In this document: piece by piece, positions 1-5,810 of the stretch
How positions within the stretch are numbered: position 1 is the stretch's first letter
Layout: each line of letters starts with the position of its first letter
Assembly (NCBI GenBank): GCA_046590195.1
Contig: JBKJTP010000180.1
Span: forward strand, 1-5,810
DNA length: 5,810 nt
Direction: 5' to 3'
From: JBKJTP01 sp046590195
GTDB taxonomy: Bacteria; Bacteroidota; Ignavibacteria; Palsa-1295
The notes under the pieces: generated by a model
The model's database searches: none
What the model was told of the DNA's origin: nothing
Seen by the model: the letters and a program-made list of their open reading frames with translations, nothing else
Program-made: the position numbers and the translations under genes

Positions 1-852
1 CGTCGCCGATGCGCTAGTACCGCAGCACCTGCCGATGATCGAGGCGCCGTTATCCATCGCGATACGGGCAAAGGCCGTGAACGAGTGGTCTTCGTGTGCG
101 ACGAGCTGCCACTTCCCTTCGATCACTTCGGAAGCATTAGGATAGACGCCCCACTTGACGCCAAGTCCAGAGCAGATGGAGCCGAACTCGCGGAGCATCG
201 GGCTGATGATAGAGAGTGATTGACAATTCAGCAGCAAGATATCAACGCCAGCTTTCGCGAGCAGCTCCATGCTATCGCTGAGCGATGCGCCTGATATCAA
301 CTGAGTCTTTGATCCCGGCACGAGTGACACCGCAACCGGAAGCCTTGTCTGTTGCTTTGTTGCAACGAGCGCGATGAATGCCTCGCGCACCGTATTCATT
401 GTCTCGATGAGGATCAGATCAGCTCCAGCCTCTTCGATCCACTTAGCCATCTGACCATGCTCGTGCAAGAGCTCTTTGTCGTCGATCTCAACTTGTTGCG
501 GAGGCAGTGAGTCGTTCGCTGGAGCGATAGAGCCCGCAATGAAGATATCTTTACTTGCGGCGCTTACAGCGGTGCGCGCAAGCTCGATCGCACGCTTTGT
601 CAGTTCCTCAGCAGTATGCTTCCCTTCGCGATGCGCACGTGGGTTTGTGCGAAAAGTGTTGGCTGTGATGATCTGTGCACCTGCAACAATGTACTCACGA
701 TGGATCTGCGTGATAAGGTCGGGATGATCGATGATCGCGTGTGATGTCCAACCCGCACCAGTTGCGTCCACGCCTCTTCGTTCGAGTTCAGTACCGAGTG
801 CACCGTCAAGAATGAGTGTGTCGTGCTGAAGACGTGCAAGCAGATCACTCAT
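1..852 (-). CDS. Homocysteine S-methyltransferase family protein, 3' end cut by window edge
   Basis: The frame is open from an ATG at 852 to the left edge, giving 284 residues without a stop. It is a zinc-dependent methyltransferase of the homocysteine S-methyltransferase family (MmuM, BHMT, N-terminal domain of MetH), which moves a methyl group onto homocysteine to make methionine in the cytoplasm. Visible family marks are DGALGTEL (16-23), ITANTF (62-67), LIETM (148-152), LLNCQS (207-212), VYPNA (237-241) and GRCCGT (274-279). Expected zinc ligands are Cys210, Cys276 and Cys277, all present. The family usually has two glycines before the CC pair; here the second is Arg275 (codon AGG). Single-domain members are about 300 residues, so some 15-25 residues may be missing. 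If this is instead the methyltransferase/MetF fusion type, a whole reductase domain lies outside. The methyl donor cannot be read from the sequence. The start overlaps the upstream hydrolase stop as ATGAGTGA, with no clear Shine-Dalgarno, suggesting translation by reinitiation. Confidence 0.9.
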   Translation of the reverse strand, partial: MSDLLARLQHDTLILDGALGTELERRGVDATGAGWTSHAIIDHPDLITQIHREYIVAGAQIITANTFRTNPRAHREGKHTAEELTKRAIELARTAVSAASKDIFIAGSIAPANDSLPPQQVEIDDKELLHEHGQMAKWIEEAGADLILIETMNTVREAFIALVATKQQTRLPVAVSLVPGSKTQLISGASLSDSMELLAKAGVDILLLNCQSLSIISPMLREFGSICSGLGVKWGVYPNASEVIEGKWQLVAHEDHSFTAFARIAMDNGASIIGRCCGTSASAT

Positions 853-1600
853 TTGCCGAAGGCTTTGGAGTGCGCTTGAAGCGCTCGCGAAGCATTTTAT
901 GTGCTGCTACCTCCCAAATGAAGTTTTCGAAGAGAGGACCAGCGAACTTCTCATCGTAATTCATTCGCTCAGGATGCCACTGAATAGCGAGCAGATAGGG
1001 CTTGCTCTCCGGCCTTTCCCACTCGATCGATTCGATCGTGCCGTCCTGTTCATGACGCGAGCTAACCGTCAGACCTTCACCTAGCCGATCGATCGCTTGA
1101 TGGTGCGCGCTGTTGACTTCGCCTTCGGTCTCACGAAGGATCTTATAGATGTGGGAGCCAGCGGTCACCTTTATGCGATGGCGGTTATCGGTGGTTTCGT
1201 CTAGTTTTTTATGATCCGAACCGCCGAAATGTTGAATGTCGGTGATGAGCGTTCCGCCATGTACCACGTTCAATAGCTGCAATCCTCGACAAATGCCAAG
1301 CACGGGCAATTCCCTCTCTTCTGCCTGCCTCGCAGTCTCAAACTCGGAGCGGTCGCGGTCTTCATTCACCTCCGTCACGAGATGTTCCTCGCTCGCTTTG
1401 CCATAGCGAACCGGAGCGATGTCAGCGCCACCTGGAAACACGATCGCATCCACCTCAGAAATACTATCTGGCGATGTGTACAGATCCACAACCTCGATCT
1501 CATTGCCCATGCGTTCGCCGGCATGCACTAGTGCGTTGATGTAGTTTTTCGTCTTCGGGTTCTCGCTCGGCGCGTAGCTAAGTCCGATCTTCAGCTTCAT
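845..1600 (-). CDS. Class-I glutamine amidotransferase-like hydrolase, peptidase C26 (gamma-glutamyl hydrolase type)
   Basis: This 251-residue protein is a complete gamma-glutamyl hydrolase-like enzyme of the peptidase C26 family (PuuD and folate gamma-glutamyl hydrolase relatives), a cytoplasmic cysteine hydrolase of gamma-glutamyl amide bonds. In order: oxyanion-region FPGGADI (55-61), nucleophile elbow GICRGLQLLN (102-111) with Cys104, VNSAHHQAI (162-170) typical of C26 enzymes, and IQWHPE (206-211) giving His209 and Glu211. The Cys-His-Glu triad is therefore intact. I chose ATG 1600 because MKLKIGLSYA begins directly at the first beta strand. An ATG at 1654 would add 18 residues, including PRSRKPPR, that do not look like the family. 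Neither start has a convincing Shine-Dalgarno. The 1600 start lies 23 bp inside lpxK, so translation probably depends on ribosomes finishing lpxK. The substrate is unknown: gamma-glutamyl-GABA, folyl-polyglutamate and other gamma-glutamyl compounds are all possible. There is no synthase domain, so it is not a biosynthetic amidotransferase such as GuaA. Confidence 0.9.
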   Translation of the reverse strand: MKLKIGLSYAPSENPKTKNYINALVHAGERMGNEIEVVDLYTSPDSISEVDAIVFPGGADIAPVRYGKASEEHLVTEVNEDRDRSEFETARQAEERELPVLGICRGLQLLNVVHGGTLITDIQHFGGSDHKKLDETTDNRHRIKVTAGSHIYKILRETEGEVNSAHHQAIDRLGEGLTVSSRHEQDGTIESIEWERPESKPYLLAIQWHPERMNYDEKFAGPLFENFIWEVAAHKMLRERFKRTPKPSANE

Positions 1601-2669
1601 AATGTTCAGGATTGCTCTGGGTGGTTTGCGGCTCCTCGGGAGAAAGGAGTCCATCGATCAGATCTAACAACGCACGTTCGCCACTAAGGAATTCAAATCC
1701 ATGCGCGAGAACGAAGACAGGAAGCGTTGAAGGCGAATCGAAGAAAAGTTGTCGTGATTTTACTGCATCCTTGGCGGTCGTTACGATCATGTCGACGTTC
1801 AGCCGTTCGGCACGGTTCAGAATGCGAAGCAATCGCTCACGATCATACGACGCGTGATCGCCGAGGTCTTCGAGCTCAACTTTGGCTCCGTGATGAGAAA
1901 GCAGATTAACGAATCGCTCGGGATTTGCGATCGATGCGACGGCTAGAACACGCTTGCCTTTGAGCTGCGATAGATCATCGAGATCGCGTATCGCCGGATC
2001 GAGCGATGCAAGCCCGTTGGCGATCGAGCGCACGCGTGCAAACGGAATATTCACACCCTTCGCTATCGAGAGCTCTCTGACGATCGCGTTTGACATTTCT
2101 TCGTCGGATGCGCTCGTCAGGAGCAGAAAGTCAGCTCCACGTGCAGCATCACTGTCCTCTCGCGATCCGCCAAATGGGAGCACAGCACCAGGTGGTTGGT
2201 GGACATTCACAACAAGCAGATTCAGATCGCGATGTACGCTCATGTGCTGGTAGCCGTCATCGAGAAGGATCACTTCAGCTCCGAGCTTCTTCGCTTCTTC
2301 AGCTCCACGTACGCGGTTTTCATCAACGACGATAATCGTACCGAGCAATTCTTCAGCAAGCAGGTACGCTTCATCCCCACTTTGCTTTACCTCGAGCAGT
2401 GGGCCGTTGCCTTCGCTTACTAACTGGTATCCACTCGAATCTCGCTTATAGCCTCGCATCACTATCGCGACTTTCTTGCGGTGCGTTTGCGCAATGTAGC
2501 GAGCAAGGAGCATCGCGGTTGGCGTCTTGCCTGTACCGCCCATCGTGAGGTTACCGATGGAGATGACGGGGATCTCGAGCTTGTGCGCATTGAGCTGTCC
2601 AGATTCATAGAGCTTCCGGCGAACGGCCATTGCGACGGCGTAAGGATTCAAAGCATTAACTAGCTTCAT
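1578..2669 (-). CDS. lpxK: Tetraacyldisaccharide 4'-kinase LpxK
   Basis: LpxK phosphorylates the 4' position of the tetraacyl disaccharide 1-phosphate made by LpxB, yielding lipid IVA, at the cytoplasmic face of the inner membrane with ATP. The 363-residue product has the usual length. Visible motifs: IPVISIGNLTMGGTGKTPT (33-51), containing the P-loop GGTGKT; MRGYKR (71-76), where many LpxKs have SRGYGR; GDEAYLLA (98-105); LLDDGYQH (135-142), with the acidic residues of the active site; LPFGGSRE (164-171), a counterpart of the usual LPAGPLRE; DHASY (271-275), probably carrying the catalytic His; and TTAKDAVK (297-304), like the usual TEKDAVK. The N-terminal stretch LNPYAVAMAVRRKLYESG matches the membrane-associated helix of the family. 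The ATG at 2669 has a strong ribosome binding site, unlike the coupled genes around it. The last 23 bp, coding for a polar tail, also hold the start of the next gene. Identification is secure; the motif variants are ordinary divergence as far as I can tell. Confidence 0.96.
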   Translation of the reverse strand: MKLVNALNPYAVAMAVRRKLYESGQLNAHKLEIPVISIGNLTMGGTGKTPTAMLLARYIAQTHRKKVAIVMRGYKRDSSGYQLVSEGNGPLLEVKQSGDEAYLLAEELLGTIIVVDENRVRGAEEAKKLGAEVILLDDGYQHMSVHRDLNLLVVNVHQPPGAVLPFGGSREDSDAARGADFLLLTSASDEEMSNAIVRELSIAKGVNIPFARVRSIANGLASLDPAIRDLDDLSQLKGKRVLAVASIANPERFVNLLSHHGAKVELEDLGDHASYDRERLLRILNRAERLNVDMIVTTAKDAVKSRQLFFDSPSTLPVFVLAHGFEFLSGERALLDLIDGLLSPEEPQTTQSNPEHYEAEDRT

Positions 2670-2722
2670 GGCGGATCACCTTCCTTTGCGATCAGGATGA
2701 TAAAAGCGATCATCGTAAAGCG
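2670..2722 (-). other. 53-bp spacer between the acyltransferase gene and lpxK
   Basis: This is the only intergenic gap in the window. Besides the lpxK ribosome binding site it holds a weak inverted repeat: GATGAT at 2709-2714 and ATCATC at 2696-2701, around a seven-base loop. The stem is AT-rich and has no U-tract after it, so it does not look like a terminator. I see no pair of promoter boxes at acceptable spacing. Transcription most likely reads through. Confidence 0.6.
2675..2686 (-). promoter_or_regulatory. Ribosome binding site of lpxK
   Basis: On the minus strand this reads AAGGAAGGTGAT, which is the ideal anti-16S complement AAGGAGGTGAT with one extra A. It ends five bases before the lpxK ATG at 2669. 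It supports that start and shows that lpxK can be initiated independently, since it is the only gene in the window not overlapping its upstream neighbour. Confidence 0.8.
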
Positions 2723-3316
2723 CTACATGTTTCTCTCTCGAACCAATCGGTTCAGCCACTCATGCTGCTGATCGATCGGATCGGGATAGCTTGCGAGCGA
2801 AATTTCTTCCACTGTGACTCGAACGCCGCTGAAGGGAAGTGGAATCTCGAACTTGTCCCAGCTCTTTCCTAATACCAGTGCGCTTCGGTACTCGATACGA
2901 AGGAAATAGACCGGCAATTGAAGCTCTTGTGCAGCAAGGAATGCGCCACGCTTGAGCCTGTAGATCGGCCCGCGAGGTCCGTCAGGGGTGATGACGATCC
3001 TGTCGCACTCCCCTTTCCTAACTCTAGTAATCGCTCGCTCGAGCGCTTCAAGTCCGCTTCGGGAGCTTGAGCCTCGCTCGACCTTATATCCCCACCTATG
3101 CAATACGCTGCTCAAAATATCACCGTCCTTGCTTGGACTTACGAGAGCAACAGGACTATGCTTCTTTGAATCAATCTTCTTTGCCGCTGCGAACCAGCCC
3201 GCGAACATCTTGCCGTGCCAGAAGATGATCACTGCCCGCTCGGGAATGTCGCTTTCGATCTTTATCCGAAGCGTACGGGCAACCAGCGTTGCGACAAATG
3301 GCAGCAAGCGGATCAT
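2723..3316 (-). CDS. DUF374-type lysophospholipid acyltransferase-like protein, candidate lipid A acyltransferase
   Basis: The 197-residue product belongs to the DUF374 branch of the lysophospholipid acyltransferase superfamily. Visible marks are IIFWHGKMF (30-38), with a WHG signature in place of the classic HxxxxD box; SPSKDGDILSSVL (60-72); RGSSSRSGLEAL (81-92); and ITPDGPRGP (109-117), the strongest DUF374 signature. The N-terminus LLPFVATLVARTLRIKI is mildly hydrophobic and may sit on the membrane, but there is no clear multi-pass segment. Members are usually about 200-230 residues, so this one is complete but short. Function is not fixed by sequence: the family is predicted to transfer acyl chains to a lipid acceptor. 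Its place between lpxB and lpxK suggests a role in lipid A acylation, an inference. From memory, DUF374 genes also neighbour waaA and lpxK in alphaproteobacteria. It overlaps lpxB by ATGA, so the two are probably translationally coupled. Confidence 0.87.
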   Translation of the reverse strand: MIRLLPFVATLVARTLRIKIESDIPERAVIIFWHGKMFAGWFAAAKKIDSKKHSPVALVSPSKDGDILSSVLHRWGYKVERGSSSRSGLEALERAITRVRKGECDRIVITPDGPRGPIYRLKRGAFLAAQELQLPVYFLRIEYRSALVLGKSWDKFEIPLPFSGVRVTVEEISLASYPDPIDQQHEWLNRLVRERNM

Positions 3317-4473
3317 ACGTTGAGGATCGCCTCCGCTGCCCTTCGCGACGGATAGACGCGGCTAGGCAGAAGTTTGTCGCTAAGGCCTGCCGTTTCCCTT
3401 GCAAAGGTCTCACGATCGTTCATAACCTTTTCGATCTCAGCGATGATGTTGCTCTTTGTGCAATCGCTTTGCAACAGCTCTGGATATAACTTCTTCCCGA
3501 TCACGATGTTCGAGAGCCCAATGTATGGCAGCTTGACCAATCGCTTGCCGATTGCAAAGGTAACCGGGTGCGTCTTGTAACAAATGACTCCCGGCAAGCC
3601 GAGCAGTGCAGCTTCGAGTGTTGTAGTACCGCTCTTCAGAATGCCGACGCTTGCATGATGCATTAACTCGTGCGATGAACGCGGATCGCGGATCGTGGCA
3701 AGGCCTTCTGCCCCGTTCGCCATGTAAACCGCGCGCTCGATGGTTGGGGCCTGCACCACGATCGCCAGCATGTCCCTCGCTTTCTCAAGATGCTTCGCTG
3801 CGTCAGCCATGATGGGGAGCAACCGGCGAACTTCTTCTCCGCGCGAGCCGGAGTAGATCACCAGCCATTCTTTCTCGGGATCGAGCGCACGGTGTTGTGC
3901 GAAATCAGACTTGCTTCCAAAGTGCTGCTTCTCTTCCCGGATCATCTCGCAGAGCGGATGTCCGATGAAGTGCGCATTTGCGAGTCCAGCTTTGCGATAG
4001 ATATCTTCCTCAAACGGGAAGATCACCAGCATCTCGTCAACGATATCCTTCAGCTCGTTGACGCGCTCACCATGCCATGCCCACACCTGGGGACTCACGT
4101 AATAAACGACGCGTACATTTTGCTTCTTCGCTTCTCGTGCGAGACGAATGTTAAATCCCGGATAGTCGACAAGCACTAATACGTCAGGACGCGTATCGTT
4201 ATGACTTAAGAGATCGGTCATCTCGCTGAGCACGCGCTTGAAAAAGCGAGCACGCTTGGCTACTTCAACGAAGCCAACGACCGACATGTCTTTCGCCTTG
4301 TAATAGCAGTCCATGCCTTCTCGCGCGCATTCGTCGCCACCAATACCGTAGATATCTACTTTCCCGTCGTTCTTCTCTACAATAAGCCTGACCTGGTGCA
4401 ACGCGCGCGCAGCAATACGATCGCCGGAGGCTTCACCGGCAATGACCATGATCTTCTGGACCTTCGTGATCAA
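3313..4473 (-). CDS. lpxB: Lipid A disaccharide synthase LpxB
   Basis: LpxB is a GT19 glycosyltransferase that joins UDP-2,3-diacylglucosamine to lipid X (2,3-diacylglucosamine 1-phosphate) to form the lipid A disaccharide, as a peripheral protein on the inner membrane. The 386-residue length is normal. Motifs: AGEASGD (12-18), GIGGDECAREG (43-53), VDYPGFNIRLA (102-112), YYVSPQVWAW (124-133), FPFEEDIY (152-159), IGHPL (170-174), YSGSRGEEVRRLLP (207-220), KSGTTTLEAAL (280-290, the nucleotide-sugar binding region), YIGLSNIVIG (317-326) and PELLQ (331-335). The preferred start is TTG at 4473, overlapping the uvrA stop as TTGA. The first ATG, at 4449, would leave only three residues before AGEASGD and clip the first beta strand of the Rossmann fold, although GAAGGT about ten bases before it could serve as its ribosome binding site. 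Its product feeds LpxK two genes downstream. Confidence 0.96.
   Translation of the reverse strand: MITKVQKIMVIAGEASGDRIAARALHQVRLIVEKNDGKVDIYGIGGDECAREGMDCYYKAKDMSVVGFVEVAKRARFFKRVLSEMTDLLSHNDTRPDVLVLVDYPGFNIRLAREAKKQNVRVVYYVSPQVWAWHGERVNELKDIVDEMLVIFPFEEDIYRKAGLANAHFIGHPLCEMIREEKQHFGSKSDFAQHRALDPEKEWLVIYSGSRGEEVRRLLPIMADAAKHLEKARDMLAIVVQAPTIERAVYMANGAEGLATIRDPRSSHELMHHASVGILKSGTTTLEAALLGLPGVICYKTHPVTFAIGKRLVKLPYIGLSNIVIGKKLYPELLQSDCTKSNIIAEIEKVMNDRETFARETAGLSDKLLPSRVYPSRRAAEAILNV
3326..3334 (-). promoter_or_regulatory. Probable ribosome binding site of the DUF374 acyltransferase gene
   Basis: The minus strand reads GGAGGCGAT, one mismatch from the ideal GGAGGTGAT, ending nine bases before the ATG at 3316. 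It lies inside the last codons of lpxB. It supports the 3316 start, and with the ATGA overlap suggests coupled but efficient initiation. Confidence 0.55.
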
Positions 4474-5810
4474 TTCTTCGAAAGTGTTTTGGCGCGTTCG
4501 AGTAGCGGCTTGAGATAGCGGCCGGTATGCGAGCCATCAGTCGCAGCAATATTCTCAGGCGTTCCGGCAGCAACGAGTTCACCGCCTTCATCACCTGCCT
4601 CGGGTCCCACATCAATGACCCAATCCGACACTTTGACAACATCTAAATTGTGCTCGATAGCGATCACCGTGTGGCCCTTGTCTACCAGCGCATTCAGCGC
4701 CTGCAGTAATTTTGCGATATCATCGAAGTGTAGGCCCGTCGTCGGCTCATCGAAGATAAAAAGCGTCTTGGCGTCTGATGCTTCAGTCAAATGCGTAGCG
4801 AGCTTCACGCGCTGGGCTTCTCCGCCAGAGAGTGTTGTTGCTGGCTGGCCAAGATGAATGTAACCGAGTCCAACATCTGCCAATACTTTCAGCTTGGCCT
4901 TGATCCTCTCGAAGTCTGCAAAGAATTCTATTGCCTCGTTGACCGTCATTTCGAGTACCTCGACGATCGACTTATTATTCAGCGTTGCATCGAGAACCTC
5001 TTGCTTATAACGCTTGCCATTGCAGCTATCACACTCGAGATACATATCCGCAAGGAATTGCATCTCCACTTTCACAAAGCCTTCACCCTGACAAGCCTCG
5101 CAGCGTCCGCCAGGAATATTAAAGCTGAAGTATCCAGGTGCCCAGCTACGCTGCTTGGCGTAGACCGTCTTCGCGAATGCTTCGCGGATCAGGTCGAATA
5201 CCTTCACATACGTTGCGGGATTCGAGCGTGGTGTACGCCCGATCGGCGTCTGATCGATCAGCTCAACGACCTCGATCTTATCATAGCCTTCGATCTCCCT
5301 GTGCGAGCCAACAGCACCGACGCTCTCACCATGCAACTTCTTCAAGCCATTATAGAGGATCGAGTGAACGAGCGTTGACTTGCCCGAACCCGAGACACCC
5401 GTAACAGTTGTGAACGTGTTAAGCGGAAAGCTGACATCGATGCTCTTAAGATTGTGCTCGGATGCTGCGCGAACAGTAATGGCGTTTGCAAGCTTCACCT
5501 TCCGGCGCTCCCTAGGTATCGGAATGACAAGCTGACCACGAAGATACTTACCAGTGAGCGAGCGATCCGGCCCAGCGAGCTCAAGCTGCAGCGGAGCACC
5601 TTGATAGATGATCTCACCACCAAGCTTTCCGGCATTAGGGCCAAAGTCGACGATCTCGTCGGCAGTGCGTATAACCTCTTCGTCGTGCTCTACGACGATC
5701 ACGGTGTTACCGAGATCGCGAACACGACGAAGGATCGTTAACAAACGATCGGTATCGCGCTGATGCAAGCCGATGCTTGGCTCATCCAGCACATATAGGG
5801 CGCCGACGAG
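4470..5810 (-). CDS. uvrA: UvrABC system protein A (UvrA), C-terminal half; 5' part cut by window edge
   Basis: UvrA is the damage-sensing ABC ATPase of nucleotide excision repair. It dimerises, loads UvrB at lesions and acts in the cytoplasm on DNA. The visible 446 residues (numbered from the window edge) begin in LVGALYVLDEPSIGLHQRD, the Walker B/D-loop region of the first ATPase, followed by the H-loop VIVVEHDEE. The second ATPase has Walker A GVSGSGKST (138-146). Next comes the C-terminal zinc finger C-x2-C-x19-C-x2-C with Cys237, 240, 260 and 263, then the signature LSGGEAQRVKL (327-337), Walker B FIFDEPTTGLH (351-361) and H-loop IAIEHNLDVV (384-393). All expected elements of this half are intact. 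UvrA proteins are about 940 residues, so roughly 500 N-terminal residues lie to the right. A GTG at 5792 is an internal Val codon, not a start. The stop TGA shares bases with the lpxB TTG start. Confidence 0.98.
   Translation of the reverse strand, partial: LVGALYVLDEPSIGLHQRDTDRLLTILRRVRDLGNTVIVVEHDEEVIRTADEIVDFGPNAGKLGGEIIYQGAPLQLELAGPDRSLTGKYLRGQLVIPIPRERRKVKLANAITVRAASEHNLKSIDVSFPLNTFTTVTGVSGSGKSTLVHSILYNGLKKLHGESVGAVGSHREIEGYDKIEVVELIDQTPIGRTPRSNPATYVKVFDLIREAFAKTVYAKQRSWAPGYFSFNIPGGRCEACQGEGFVKVEMQFLADMYLECDSCNGKRYKQEVLDATLNNKSIVEVLEMTVNEAIEFFADFERIKAKLKVLADVGLGYIHLGQPATTLSGGEAQRVKLATHLTEASDAKTLFIFDEPTTGLHFDDIAKLLQALNALVDKGHTVIAIEHNLDVVKVSDWVIDVGPEAGDEGGELVAAGTPENIAATDGSHTGRYLKPLLERAKTLSKN

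Noticed and set aside
600..848. 82-codon open frame on the minus strand near the left end
   Set aside because: It is out of frame with, and fully inside, the homocysteine methyltransferase, whose frame carries all the family motifs.
2696..2714. Inverted repeat GATGAT/ATCATC as a terminator before lpxK
   Set aside because: A six-base AT-rich stem without a following T-run on the transcribed strand; too weak for an intrinsic terminator and placed inside a cluster of same-pathway genes.
2695..2722. Possible promoter (TTTACG and TATCAT boxes) before lpxK
   Set aside because: The boxes are only about 11 bases apart, far from the usual 17, and no Bacteroidota-type box is seen.
3790..4179. 129-codon open frame on the plus strand
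   Set aside because: Antisense to the conserved central part of lpxB; low-complexity translation with many Cys and His and no recognisable motif.
4433..4642. 69-codon open frame on the minus strand across the uvrA/lpxB junction
   Set aside because: A third frame spanning the end of uvrA and the start of lpxB, both of which are well supported by conserved motifs; no features of its own.
4791..5378. 195-codon open frame on the plus strand
   Set aside because: It lies entirely antisense to the conserved zinc finger and second ATPase of UvrA, shows no family features, and is explained by the codon use of the real gene.
5790..5792. GTG as a possible start of a shorter UvrA-like protein
   Set aside because: The frame continues to the window edge through LVGALY, which is the normal UvrA sequence before VLDEPSIGLH, so this GTG is an internal valine.
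1..5810. CRISPR array, tRNA or rRNA genes, insertion sequences, phage or defence genes
   Set aside because: Nearly every base is inside one of six conserved same-strand genes; I saw no direct repeat array, cloverleaf, transposase or terminal inverted repeats.

Overview
The window is a compact, single-direction gene cluster from a Gram-negative (lipopolysaccharide-making) bacterium of roughly balanced base composition. All six genes lie on the minus strand, so the transcriptional order runs from the right edge to the left: uvrA (cut at its 5' end), lpxB, a DUF374-type lysophospholipid acyltransferase-like gene, lpxK, a class-I glutamine amidotransferase-like hydrolase (peptidase C26), and a homocysteine S-methyltransferase (cut at its 3' end). 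The two lpx genes require an outer membrane with lipid A. The flavour of LpxB, LpxK and UvrA reminds me of the Bacteroidota/Chlorobiota-Ignavibacteria-Kapaibacteria side of the tree, but this is an impression from memory and cannot be settled here.

Region by region: 4470-5810 is the C-terminal half of the nucleotide excision repair ATPase UvrA. 3313-4473 is lipid A disaccharide synthase, probably starting at a TTG whose last two bases begin the uvrA stop codon. 2723-3316 is the DUF374 acyltransferase, overlapping lpxB by ATGA. A 53-bp gap with a strong ribosome binding site precedes lpxK (1578-2669). The C26 hydrolase (845-1600) begins inside the end of lpxK, and the homocysteine methyltransferase (1-852) begins inside the end of the hydrolase (ATGAGTGA overlap). 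No intergenic stretch exceeds 53 bp. I see no RNA gene, mobile element, CRISPR array, promoter or terminator.

Functionally there are three blocks: DNA repair (uvrA), lipid A assembly (LpxB makes the tetraacyl disaccharide 1-phosphate, LpxK adds the 4'-phosphate, and the acyltransferase between them may add a fatty acyl chain to lipid A or a related lipid), and a tightly coupled hydrolase/methyltransferase pair probably tied to methionine or one-carbon metabolism. Overlapping ends suggest cotranscription and translational coupling, with the promoter upstream of the right edge. This is mostly conserved housekeeping content; I do not find an undescribed defence or mobile system. The points most worth a second look are the acyltransferase between lpxB and lpxK, the hydrolase/methyltransferase pair, and a strong excess of the palindrome CGATCG.
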